From Poritiphilus flavus (GTDB lineage Bacteria > Bacteroidota > Bacteroidia > Flavobacteriales > Flavobacteriaceae), in NCBI RefSeq assembly GCF_009901585.1, contig NZ_WXYO01000007.1:372001-436000 (forward strand): a stretch of 64,000 nucleotides of DNA, given 5' to 3'. Under the pieces are notes generated by a model that was given only the letters and a program-made list of their open reading frames with translations, was not told the origin of the DNA and made no database searches. Both the position numbers and the translations under genes were made by a program. Below are positions 53,497-62,063 of this stretch, piece by piece. Position 1 is the first letter of the stretch. The number at the start of each line of letters is the position of its first letter.

Positions 53497-54626
53497 TTAC
53501 TTTTTACGCTCCTCAAAAAATAAATTAAAAAGACGATACTTGTCTTCGTCGAATTGGCTAAGAAAAACGCCCTTTTTCCGGGAGAGTCCATCCTCTAACA
53601 AATAGCTCAACGGTTCTGTAAGTTTAAAACTTCTGAAAATTTCCTTTGAAATAGCTAATATTGGCAATGCCAAAATCATCCCCGCAATACCCCATATGAT
53701 TCCCCCAACGAAAAGACCCAGAATAATAAAAAAGGGATTGATCTTGATGCTTGGCCCCATGACATTGGGTGAAATGATGTTTCCCTCGATTTGCTGTACG
53801 GCAATATAGAGCACTACTACCCCTACGGGTTGCCATAGATTATCGGATACCATCAACATATAGAAAAAAGGTAAAATACCACCTATTGAGGTACCGACAT
53901 AGGGAATAATCTCTAAAAAACCAGCCAGAAAACCCCAAAAGTATGGGTACGGAACCCCAATCAGCCACAAGCCCGTGCCAATTAACAGACCTAAAATTAG
54001 AATGACAAGGCCCTGACCGATCAAATAGCGTTTGGCCAGCATTTGAATTTCTTCCAAGACCTGTATAACCCTTCTCCGATTCTTCGGTTTAATTTGAGCC
54101 AGAAAAAAATTCTTGAAAGCAGTACGATACAACAACATAAAATAGGTGATTACGACAACCAGCCCTATATTGGCCAAAATATAACCTGTGGATTGTACAC
54201 TTTCCTGAATCAATTTGATCGGAACATCCGAAGCCGCAATAATATTATCAGATATCCATTGAGATGTTGATTCGGCATCAAGATTAAACTTCTGACCTGC
54301 CCAATCGAATAAGGAGGCCGAAATTTCGTTCAACCTCCCTCGAACTGAAGGGAGATCATTGAAAAGAATTCGTGATTGATTGAAAAAGAAAAAAAGAACT
54401 CCGCACAATGGAATCACCGCCACCAGGTACGCAATAAAGATGGAAAGAATACGACTAGGTACCTTTCGTTCAAAAAAAGCAACTATGGGTTTTAGCATTA
54501 AGGCAAAAAAAAAGCGAACAGCAATGGAGCGATGATGACCTGACCGACAATAAGTATCCAAATTATCGCGGTAACTATGAATATCAGATAAAAAACATTC
54601 GCCAGATTGAGGGTATATCTTTGCAT
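53497..54626 (-). pseudogene. AI-2E-family permease, frameshifted near the N-terminus
   Basis: The AI-2E transporter family (PerM/UPF0118) is clear from KPIVAFFERKVPSR, the eight-helix pattern and LIGTGLWLIGVPYPYFWGFLAGFLEIIPYVGTSIGGILP. A natural start at the ATG at 54626 gives MQRYTLNLANVFYLIFIV, then a hydrophobic helix to APLLFAFF. The frame then breaks at an A9/T9 run at 54505-54513; one more T restores FFFALMLKP. Downstream of the break the frame is open to the stop. The break may be phase variation, a mutation or a homopolymer error. TerB lies 77 nt upstream on the same strand. Confidence 0.75.
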
Positions 54627-54702
54627 ACTTTAAATTCCTGGTAGCCCGTAATGATGGTCTTACTTTAGGTCACTTTAGTTTTTATCGGCAATTACTATTG
54701 AT

Positions 54703-55092
54703 CTAGGCAGGCTTCTTGAATTGTTCGACACATTTTTCAAGCTCTTCCTTTGCTCTGGTACTGGTAAAACCAAGGCCTAAGGCATATTTATATATTAACT
54801 TTCGTTCTTCAATATCGATTTCATAATCGGCATAAATAATGGCGCAAAGATCATGGAGCCTTTCTATACGTTCTTCCAAACTATAAGGTGGGATCAACGG
54901 ATATTTTTCAGGATGTTTCAGTATGTCCTTGGTCTCATCTTTAGAAACATCAAGCTTAAAGGCTAACCGCTTTAAAACAGCCTTTTCTTCCTTATTTATT
55001 GAGCCGTCTGCGTTCGCCAACTTTACTATGGCCGCAAAATGGGCGATGTTGCTCTGGTGTTCTCCCGAACTATATATATCTGATATCGACAT
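54703..55092 (-). CDS. TerB-family protein
   Basis: A 129-residue TerB/tellurite-resistance-like helical protein: AAIVKLANADGSINKEEKAVLKRLAFKLDVSKDE near the start and YADYEIDIEERKLIYKYALGLGF later, the paired acidic metal-binding loops of the family. Related proteins join membrane-stress complexes. The regulon promoter lies at 55232-55274, and a perfect 18-nt palindrome lies in the leader at 55128-55145. Confidence 0.88.
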   Translation of the reverse strand: MSISDIYSSGEHQSNIAHFAAIVKLANADGSINKEEKAVLKRLAFKLDVSKDETKDILKHPEKYPLIPPYSLEERIERLHDLCAIIYADYEIDIEERKLIYKYALGLGFTSTRAKEELEKCVEQFKKPA

Positions 55093-55127
55093 AGTATTTT
55101 ATTTTAGTCTCAAATCCAATTTTAATC

Positions 55128-55145
55128 TGAGAATTACGATTCTCA
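55128..55145. repeat. perfect inverted repeat in the TerB leader
   Basis: TGAGAAT and ATTCTCA flank TACG. It lies 36 nt upstream of the TerB start and downstream of the predicted transcript start, so it can act as an RNA hairpin or operator. Confidence 0.5.
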
Positions 55146-55231
55146 AATAATAGATTACTCAAGTTTTTACCTTTTAAATTCCTAATAAAACTCTTCAACA
55201 TGTTCCTTGAGTCGTTATTCATAATAGTAAC

Positions 55232-55274
55232 GAAATCTATGCTATCCAGGGATTATTTGAAATGATCAAAATCA
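55232..55274 (-). promoter_or_regulatory. CRP/FNR-type palindrome plus -7 element, TerB gene
   Basis: TGATCAAAATCA at 55263-55274 overlaps the last codon of the alcohol dehydrogenase gene. After 23 nt on the minus strand comes TAGATTTC (55239-55232), one mismatch to TANNTTTG. Confidence 0.58.
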
Positions 55275-56318
55275 GTCTGTACAGCTGGTTTTATAAACCT
55301 GCAGAACCTTTGCCCCCCGAACATGCTTTTCTTTTAGTTCCAACAAGGCCTTGTTCGCTTCTTTAAGCGGAAATAGTTGAAATTGGGGTTTTATTTTGGC
55401 CTGAGCTGCTAACTGCAGAAAATCCGCCACATCAATCGAAGTTACATTGGCCACGGTCTTGATTTCTTTCTCCAGCCACAGATGGTCCTGGTAACGAAGT
55501 TTTGCCAGATAATCCTTATCGCCCTCTTCCTTGCGGATGGCATTAATGACCAGTCTGCCGCCTTTTTCAAGATGGGCAAGGGCTTCCACCATGGGCTTCC
55601 ACGCAGGAGTGGTGTCTATAATGGCCTGTAATTTTTCAGGGGGAACGTCTGTTGTATCTCCGGCCCAGACTGCTCCCAGTTCTTCGGCAAACCGCCTTTC
55701 CTCCTCCTTTCTGGCAAAAACATAGATCTTCGTGTTAGGATAGCGGAATTTCACCATTTTTAGCACCAGATGGGCAGAGGCACCAAAGCCGGTGAGCCCT
55801 AAAGTATCACCACCCTTTATTTGGGTAAGCTGAACGGAGCGGTACCCAATAGCTCCGGCGCACAATAAAGGAGCGGCCTCGGCATCACTAAAGAATTCGG
55901 GAATGGCATGGGCATATTTTTCCGGAACGGTCATATATTCGGCATAACCTCCATTAACATCTTTTCCGGTGGCCAGGAAGTCGTCGCAAAGATTTTCATT
56001 ACCTTCTTTGCAAAATCGGCAAGTGCCACAGGCAGAGAATATCCAGGCCACCCCTACTCTATCACCCATCGTAAATTTGGAAGTGACGTTTCCCAATTTT
56101 TCCACCGTCCCCACAACCTGATGTCCCAATACCACCGGCAGCTTTGGAGGCGGAAGCCTACCCTCGATCTCATCAAGCTCGGTATGGCAGACGCCACAGA
56201 CAGAGACCTTAATAAGAACTTCGCCCGCCTGGGGCTCCGGAACGGGGATTTCGACCCATTCCAAAGGATGCTTGTTTTCCTCAAGGGACGCTATTTTATG
56301 GAGCATCATCGCTTTCAT
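55272..56318 (-). CDS. zinc-dependent alcohol dehydrogenase
   Basis: A 348-residue medium-chain Zn alcohol dehydrogenase. Catalytic zinc: SVCGVCHTELDEIEG and GHQVVGTVEKLG. Structural zinc: ACGTCRFCKEGNENLC (four Cys). The nucleotide-binding Gly motif is GLTGFGASAHL. It probably reduces or oxidises short-chain aldehydes or alcohols. A regulon box is 240 nt upstream, which agrees with fermentative or dormancy-associated induction. Confidence 0.93.
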   Translation of the reverse strand: MKAMMLHKIASLEENKHPLEWVEIPVPEPQAGEVLIKVSVCGVCHTELDEIEGRLPPPKLPVVLGHQVVGTVEKLGNVTSKFTMGDRVGVAWIFSACGTCRFCKEGNENLCDDFLATGKDVNGGYAEYMTVPEKYAHAIPEFFSDAEAAPLLCAGAIGYRSVQLTQIKGGDTLGLTGFGASAHLVLKMVKFRYPNTKIYVFARKEEERRFAEELGAVWAGDTTDVPPEKLQAIIDTTPAWKPMVEALAHLEKGGRLVINAIRKEEGDKDYLAKLRYQDHLWLEKEIKTVANVTSIDVADFLQLAAQAKIKPQFQLFPLKEANKALLELKEKHVRGAKVLQVYKTSCTD

Positions 56319-56677
56319 CTTAGTATTGTTTCATACCAGATCTAACCGTTTTCTTGTTTTAGGACTCCTTGCAATCACAATCCCGAAATTAACCTGGTGC
56401 AGATCCAACTGTATTGTTATACCCCAGATTTCTATGGTATTTTATTTCGAGTGGAGTTGGGCGTGGGTCAAGGCCTTCGCTCGCAGTTGCTGATAAAGTC
56501 AATGTTAGGTTTGTAATAGTGGTTTAAAAGTAGGGTCCAAAAACAACCTTAACAATGAGCTGAATCATAATGGAGTAGCATTAATGAACAAATACCGAAA
56601 TTGGTGACAGCAACGTCACGAAAATAGCGGAAGAAACCTTATCTTTCAGAATTGGCAACTAAATATTGATAGCAGAA
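56319..56677. other. 359-nt intergenic region
   Basis: Holds the regulon promoter of the alcohol dehydrogenase at 56525-56567, and GTGAC-N6-GTCAC at about 56604-56620, an inverted repeat with a different half-site spacing. I see no gene. Confidence 0.5.
56525..56567 (-). promoter_or_regulatory. CRP/FNR-type palindrome plus -7 element, alcohol dehydrogenase gene
   Basis: TGAGCTGAATCA at 56556-56567; after 23 nt on the minus strand comes TACTTTTA (56532-56525), one mismatch to TANNTTTG. The leader to the ATG at 56318 would be about 200 nt. Confidence 0.58.
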
Positions 56678-57712
56678 TCAAATATTCAAGCTATTCATGT
56701 AACTATTCATCAATTTCAGATATTTTTCAACTTCCTGTAATGCCTTCGTTTTAATCGTATCACTCTTGGCGCTGATCGCTCTCAGACTATTGACCTTGGC
56801 CCTGACATTAGCCCGATAGCCTTTGTAAAAAATAAACAGTTGGTATTCTTCAGCGGTGCGCATGGTAGAAAAATTAATGTTGTAGAACCTGATACACAGA
56901 TCTGAAAGTTCTTTTTTACCGAAAGCATCGAGATCCATACAGAGAAAGGCCACCTCGTTCAATACATCGATTTGGCGATAGTCATCATTGAACTCCAGGC
57001 AATCGAAAGGTTGGGGTTCTGGCAATAAAAAGATATTCCGGGAATGAAGGTCACCATGGCAATCTCTAAAAAAACCTAAGCGCAACCTGTCTTTCATCAA
57101 CTTTTTATGTTTTTCAAAAAAAATATCGGAGACCATTAACGCATTATCGATCATCTTGGCACTTTCAGAACCTAATTCTTCTGAGATAAACCGCTTTTCT
57201 GCCTCGAGATCATTGAATTTTTCCTTTAAATCCAGTACGTCCTTTCCGTAGATTACCGCGGCTTTTTTGTGGAAGTCAGCTATCCATTTGGAAAGGTATT
57301 TTATGTCTTGAGGGCCTACCTTATTCTGCTTCAATAGTATGTCCATACGCCTTTTGGAATTCAGCTTGCGCATCTTTAGGGCATACTCGATGGCCATCCC
57401 CGAGTTACCCCCAATCTTAAAGCGACCGTTTACCAAATGGATCGGCAGTACCTCGAGGTAGATGTCTTTGGCAAATCTTTGGTTCAGTTGCAATTCCTTT
57501 TCACAAAAGTATTTTCGCCGCTCGACAGTAGAAAAATCCAAAAAGGAATATTTGATCGGCTTTTTGATCTTATAGACGAACCCGCCTGTAGGGAGGGCAG
57601 GATCATCACACAGAATAACCCATGAGATGTGGGTCTCTATCAATTCCCGATGTCCGGTAGCTTCTGGAAACTCTCCTCCGGAAATCAATTTATCTATTTG
57701 CTCTCGGGTCAT
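56678..57712 (-). CDS. aminoglycoside-phosphotransferase-like kinase
   Basis: A 344-residue protein of the APH/choline-kinase fold. The catalytic loop is HGDLHSRNIFLL at 219-230 and the DFG-equivalent is CLEFNDDYRQID (about 238-249). The N-terminal lobe has VYKIKKPIKYSFLDFSTVERRKYFCEKELQLN. In other bacteria this domain is often fused to a P-loop kinase as one protein; here the P-loop half is the separate gene just upstream (58196-57690), overlapping by 23 nt. The substrate is unknown. Confidence 0.85.
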   Translation of the reverse strand: MTREQIDKLISGGEFPEATGHRELIETHISWVILCDDPALPTGGFVYKIKKPIKYSFLDFSTVERRKYFCEKELQLNQRFAKDIYLEVLPIHLVNGRFKIGGNSGMAIEYALKMRKLNSKRRMDILLKQNKVGPQDIKYLSKWIADFHKKAAVIYGKDVLDLKEKFNDLEAEKRFISEELGSESAKMIDNALMVSDIFFEKHKKLMKDRLRLGFFRDCHGDLHSRNIFLLPEPQPFDCLEFNDDYRQIDVLNEVAFLCMDLDAFGKKELSDLCIRFYNINFSTMRTAEEYQLFIFYKGYRANVRAKVNSLRAISAKSDTIKTKALQEVEKYLKLMNSYMNSLNI

Positions 57713-58196
57713 CTTTTAGGTATTCCATTGCCTTTTGCAGCATTTCATCAATATTACTATTGGTAGATTGTAGGGTCAAATGGGGCTTCGTAAGTGGTTC
57801 CCATTGTTTTCTAATTATTTCGTACACCCCAAAATCGGCCTCGCTGTATGGCCTGTTTTGTTTTAATCGTTCTTTGGTAATTTCCTCATCGGCCCATACC
57901 TCAATGAAAAAAACACTCCCCTTTGTCTTTTGCAAAAACCAATTCCTTATTTCTTTTTTATGGAAAGTAGCATCCAATACAACACTCATTCCCCGGTTCA
58001 TGGCTCCTTGCATACTTTGTAACATCGCATCATAGACCCTGGCTTTTTCCCCTTTGGAATATGTGCGTTTGGAAAATAGTTTTTTCCGCAACTCATCACT
58101 GTTGATGTATTCAGCATCAATGATCCTGGCAAGCCTTATGGCAAAATAGCTTTTTCCCGATCCGGGCAGACCTGAGACAAATACAATCATAATCAA
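57690..58196 (-). CDS. P-loop kinase (AAA_33/gluconokinase-like)
   Basis: A 168-residue P-loop protein: Walker A GLPGSGKS at 9-16, then AEYINSDELRKKLF, VVLDATFHKKEIRNWF and a C-terminal helix. It corresponds to the ATP-binding partner domain seen fused to APH-type kinases elsewhere. It overlaps the APH gene by 23 nt and the CDP-alcohol transferase gene by 4 nt (ATGA-type junction), so translation is coupled. Confidence 0.85.
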   Translation of the reverse strand: MIMIVFVSGLPGSGKSYFAIRLARIIDAEYINSDELRKKLFSKRTYSKGEKARVYDAMLQSMQGAMNRGMSVVLDATFHKKEIRNWFLQKTKGSVFFIEVWADEEITKERLKQNRPYSEADFGVYEIIRKQWEPLTKPHLTLQSTNSNIDEMLQKAMEYLKDDPRANR

Positions 58197-58801
58197 TTGC
58201 TGTTTTGGTTATCCGGACGCGTTCTTTTTCTTCTACTATCTTTCAGCGCCCAGTAGATACCTTTTACATCCTCTACCCAAACATCATACATAAAGATCAG
58301 GGTGATTTCTTCCAAGGTTTCCAATATTCCAATGATAATCATGAGATAGAAAAGCCAATATAGAGGTTCAAAAAAGAGAGTCCCCAGAATGAATACACCC
58401 TGTATTACGGCAGAGGTTTTAGCCAGATAAGTATGAAAGGCCGTGGCCTTGCCGTATTTGGAAAAAGCAATGATGAATTGTACGATATAAGGTGCAAATG
58501 CAATTGCAATGAGCAGCAGGTTTTCTAAGATAAAATCGTTTTCAAAGACCCAAAGCCCGATAAGGCCCATTGTAAAGGTCAGCTGGTCGCCTATTGAATC
58601 CAATTGGGATCCCTTCGCACTGCTTATTTTCAGTTTTCTGGCCAAAAAGCCATCGATGAGATCCGTAGCATAGCTGATGAGCAAAAACCAAGAGAAGAGC
58701 TGTCGCTCATCCAACCAAATCAAAACGAGTAACCATGGTACAGCTGCGATTCGATAAAACGAAAACCAATCGGCAATATTGAAATTTTTGAAAGTTAGCA
58801 T
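58193..58801 (-). CDS. CDP-alcohol phosphatidyltransferase-family protein
   Basis: A 202-residue integral membrane enzyme. The diagnostic motif is complete: D-LI-DG-FL-AR-(8)-G-SQL-D-SIG-D at about residues 47-71 (DLIDGFLARKL...KGSQLDSIGD), with four to six membrane helices around it. It transfers a phospho-alcohol from a CDP donor, as in phospholipid synthesis. The acceptor cannot be read from sequence. It sits between the flavodoxin-like gene (6 nt) and the P-loop kinase gene (4-nt overlap). Confidence 0.9.
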   Translation of the reverse strand: MLTFKNFNIADWFSFYRIAAVPWLLVLIWLDERQLFSWFLLISYATDLIDGFLARKLKISSAKGSQLDSIGDQLTFTMGLIGLWVFENDFILENLLLIAIAFAPYIVQFIIAFSKYGKATAFHTYLAKTSAVIQGVFILGTLFFEPLYWLFYLMIIIGILETLEEITLIFMYDVWVEDVKGIYWALKDSRRKRTRPDNQNSN

Positions 58802-58807
58802 TTGTTT

Positions 58808-59323
58808 TCACCGGTCAAGCAGGCTTTCCAATTTCTTTATGATCTGGCCTGAGTGGACGGAAACATCGGCCAACACGGATTCCCCTGCCAGGCCATCCAC
58901 CCCCTGGATCCTTTTATCCCCCTCACCAGAGGTCGAAAATACAACGAACTTGTCCATATCCTTTTCGTTTTCAGTTATGAACCTGGCCACCACTTCCGGA
59001 GGTTTGTCATATTCCCAGGTGTGCAGGATCAAAATTGCACTATAATGTGAAGTGTTTATTTGTGGTAAACCTGAAACATCGATGACTCTGATGAACACCG
59101 AATCGTTCTTGTAATGGTCAATAATTCTATTTACCAGAGCATTTTTAAACTCACTACCCTGTGTAGCGATGATCAATTTTTCTTCAAGGGTCTCAGTATA
59201 TACTGTGTAAGGTTCTACTGCTTCCATTGAATATTCGTATTTGTACCAAATAGCGAAAAGGAAGAATAGAGCCAGTATACCAATCAATGTCCAAATGATC
59301 TTTTTATACCATTTTCCTTTCAT
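58808..59323 (-). CDS. membrane-anchored flavodoxin-like protein
   Basis: A 171-residue protein with one N-terminal membrane helix (about 9-27) and a flavodoxin-like alpha/beta domain: EEKLIIATQGSEFKNALVNRII, YSAILILHTWEYDKPPEVVARFI, DKFVVFSTSGEG and a C-terminal helix. The phosphate loop (ATQGSEF) is not canonical, so FMN binding is uncertain. It is the first gene of a four-gene operon whose regulon promoter lies about 300 nt upstream. Confidence 0.65.
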   Translation of the reverse strand: MKGKWYKKIIWTLIGILALFFLFAIWYKYEYSMEAVEPYTVYTETLEEKLIIATQGSEFKNALVNRIIDHYKNDSVFIRVIDVSGLPQINTSHYSAILILHTWEYDKPPEVVARFITENEKDMDKFVVFSTSGEGDKRIQGVDGLAGESVLADVSVHSGQIIKKLESLLDR

Positions 59324-59857
59324 GGTGGTTTTTTTATAAAATCAAACTTTACCTTCTTTGAATGTTTGTGAACTTTAGCCAAAAGAATGTCACTTCCTAT
59401 ACTTAGGCTGACAAGATTTCATTCAACCCTCTTACCCAATCAGTATTTTCCAGTTTTTCACCAAATAGAATACTTGTCTATAAGATGGCGCATAAACTTC
59501 GTATGATCCCTATTTTAATGCTCTGTGAGCAAATTAAAATCGTCCTAATGGCCGAAATCCTATAATTCAGGTTCACGATTTTTATTTCCTTTTATCACTA
59601 CTATTTACTTACTAACTTCAACACATAAAATTAGCGGTGGGAGCCACTATTGAAAATGACAAAGGTCATGCTGGTAATAGCCTTGAATGATCGTGGTTAT
59701 TTTCACGCCAGGTCCGCTCTGTAACTTACAAGCAAGCCAATGCTTCCCCAATGCCGGTAAACCAGGTCAATTCATGATATGTCTCTATGCTTACATATGG
59801 CTCTTCTCGTATTAAGTTTTATTTTAGTGATCAGCGATCCTGGCAAAGTAGATAAGG
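59324..59857. other. 534-nt intergenic region
   Basis: Contains the regulon promoter of the minus-strand operon at 59626-59668. I see no supported gene and no other clear element. Confidence 0.5.
59626..59668 (-). promoter_or_regulatory. CRP/FNR-type palindrome plus -7 element, flavodoxin/CDP-alcohol transferase/kinase operon
   Basis: TGACAAAGGTCA at 59657-59668; after 23 nt on the minus strand comes TAATTTTA (59633-59626), one mismatch to TANNTTTG. The leader to the first ATG at 59323 would be about 300 nt, the longest of the set. Confidence 0.55.
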
Positions 59858-60760
59858 TTGGAATATATAGATACCATTTCTGATTATTGCAGGCATATCA
59901 ATGTGCCGCTTCCCAAACACGAGGAGTTTCTCTGCCGGACCTTCGATGAAAATATGGCCACGGTTAAACGCAAAGTAGCGCCATTTAAGCATGAGTTTTA
60001 TGCTATCGGCCTTTTGTTCCAGGGAACCGCCCACAACTGGCATGGGATTGAAGCCATGGATGCCAATATTATCTTCAATTCTCCCTATCAATTGATATCA
60101 TGGGACATTGAAAATGATTGGAGCGGCTACTATCTGATGTTTTCCCAGGACTATCTTATGCAGTGCCATTTTGCCGAAACATTTCTGTTAGACTTTCCTT
60201 TTTTAAAACTGGATGAAGTCAGGCCTATTACCGTACCCAAAGACAAGGTTGAATTCCTTCATCGAAAATTCAAACAGATCTACGAGGAATACGATAGTGA
60301 CAATCCGGATAAATTCAATTTCATAGAAAGCTATGTGAATCTATTGTTATTGAGTATCAAGCGATTCTCGGCAAATTCTCAGAAAGATCTTGGCGCTTCG
60401 GAGAACAACAGGACGGCAGACCTTACCCTGGTCTCCCGCTATCAGTCCTTGATAGATACAAGCTTAAACAACGAAAGAATTAACGCTAAAGGTTTTACTA
60501 CTTCGTACTACGCCGAACAACTGGCCATTCATCCGAATCACTTGAACGCCGTGGTTAAGAGAATAACCGGTTCCACGGCCAAACAACTGATCCAGGAAAA
60601 GATTATCCTCACGGCTAAATCCTTGCTTGGCAGAACAGATCTTAGCATTAAGGAAATTGCATATCGCTTAGGTTATGAGGAAGCCACCCACTTCAGTAGT
60701 TTCTTTAAACGGTACACCAATTTCACCCCTGGTCAGTATAAAACGCTCAATAGCCCATAA
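59858..60760 (+). CDS. AraC-family transcriptional regulator
   Basis: A 300-residue regulator with an N-terminal cupin-like domain (about 20-130) and a C-terminal AraC double HTH: TTSYYAEQLAIHPNHLNAVVKRITG and LSIKEIAYRLGYEEATHFSSFFKRYTNFTPGQYK. The only start compatible with full length is a TTG at 59858, with an in-frame stop three codons upstream. It precedes an alpha/beta hydrolase and two SDR genes, which it may control. Confidence 0.88.
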   Translation: MEYIDTISDYCRHINVPLPKHEEFLCRTFDENMATVKRKVAPFKHEFYAIGLLFQGTAHNWHGIEAMDANIIFNSPYQLISWDIENDWSGYYLMFSQDYLMQCHFAETFLLDFPFLKLDEVRPITVPKDKVEFLHRKFKQIYEEYDSDNPDKFNFIESYVNLLLLSIKRFSANSQKDLGASENNRTADLTLVSRYQSLIDTSLNNERINAKGFTTSYYAEQLAIHPNHLNAVVKRITGSTAKQLIQEKIILTAKSLLGRTDLSIKEIAYRLGYEEATHFSSFFKRYTNFTPGQYKTLNSP

Positions 60761-60982
60761 TCCTGATTACGCTGCCTTATTCAATGTATTTGCAGCGGGT
60801 AAATCCTCCATAAAGGTCTGTACTTTTCTTTAGCAAAATTCATTGGAAAACCTCAGTTTGCTTAAAATTTCTGCCTATTCTTTGATTTTTGTCATCATCA
60901 CTTTGAAAGCTGTTATCCATAGGCCTGTACTTTACAGGATCTTTGTGTTGACAAAAAAATAGAACTACTAAATCATATCAGC

Positions 60983-62032
60983 ATGAAAAAGACAATTATC
61001 ATTACAGCAATCCTCCTTTCCGGATTGACCACATCAGCAACAGAAATTTACAAATCACAAAATTTAAATGACATGGAAGCAAAACATACTCTCCAAAAGA
61101 ATACAGAATCAACAATTGACCATAGCCTGAAAAACACTGACACCAATGTACAAAAGGTACATTTTCAAAGTGATGGACTCACCCTGGTAGGACATCTATA
61201 CACACCGGATAATTTTGACCAATCCAAAAAATATCCGGCTGTAATCACTGGTGGCTCGCTTACATCGGTTAAAGAACAAATGGCCGGGACTTATGCCCGG
61301 AAATTGGCAGAACAAGGTTTTGTTGCTCTGGCCTTTGACTACAGAAATTATGGTGAAAGTGAGGGACAGCCCAGGCAATATGAAGATCCTCAGCTTAAGT
61401 TAAAGGATTTACAGGCAGCTACTACTTACTTGTTAGCACTTCCCTTTGTGGACCATGTCGGGGCCCTGGGAGTTTGTACCTCCGGAGGCAATGTGGCTTA
61501 TTTGGCGGCCGAAGATGATAGAATAAAAGCCGTAGCCACCGTAGCGGCCTGGTTACCCGATGAAAATACGCTTCCCCTACTCTATGGAAGTCAGGAGAAT
61601 CTGGATGAACTAAGAAGAAAAGGCCAGGAGGCGAAAAAGAAATTCGCAAGTACCGGTGAAACGGATATAATTCTCGCCTACCACAATGAAGACCAGTCAG
61701 CATCGCACGTTGGGCCTATGGAATATTACATGGACAATAACCGTGGCGGAGGTGTTGCCGAATGGAAAAATGAGCTTGCAGTAATGAGTTGGGAAGCCTG
61801 GTTGGATTTCGATCCGATGAGCAAGGCAAAAAACATAACAATTCCTTTTATGATGGTACATTCAGATGGATCTGCTTTGCCTGACAATGCCAAAAGCTTC
61901 TATAATGATCTACAAGGTGAAAAGGAGTTGGTTTGGAGCGATGGATACCATTTTGACTACTATGACCAACCAGCACAAGTAAATGCGGCAGTAGAAAAAG
62001 TAAGTACCTTTTTTGCAGACAAACTAAAATAA
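60983..62032 (+). CDS. secreted alpha/beta hydrolase with Cys-type elbow
   Basis: A 349-residue protein with a signal peptide (about 1-20, GLTTSATEI) and a dienelactone hydrolase/YcjY-like fold. The oxyanion region is VITGGSLTSVKEQ and AFDYRNYGESEG follows. The nucleophile elbow reads LGVCTSGGNV, where Cys takes the place of the usual Ser; the catalytic His is near GYHFDYYDQP. It heads a tight run of genes: SDR 31 nt later, then a second SDR overlapping by 4 nt. Confidence 0.85.
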   Translation: MKKTIIITAILLSGLTTSATEIYKSQNLNDMEAKHTLQKNTESTIDHSLKNTDTNVQKVHFQSDGLTLVGHLYTPDNFDQSKKYPAVITGGSLTSVKEQMAGTYARKLAEQGFVALAFDYRNYGESEGQPRQYEDPQLKLKDLQAATTYLLALPFVDHVGALGVCTSGGNVAYLAAEDDRIKAVATVAAWLPDENTLPLLYGSQENLDELRRKGQEAKKKFASTGETDIILAYHNEDQSASHVGPMEYYMDNNRGGGVAEWKNELAVMSWEAWLDFDPMSKAKNITIPFMMVHSDGSALPDNAKSFYNDLQGEKELVWSDGYHFDYYDQPAQVNAAVEKVSTFFADKLK

Positions 62033-62063
62033 TAGATATCGTTAATCAATAAAAAATAAGAAA

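Noticed and set aside
56604-56620. GTGAC-N6-GTCAC as a further regulon site
   Set aside because: The TGA and TCA halves are 8 nt apart instead of 6, and no -7 element sits at the regulon spacing.
60883-60894. TGA-N6-TCA word upstream of the hydrolase gene at 60983
   Set aside because: No -7-like element begins at the regulon spacing on either strand; treated as a chance occurrence.
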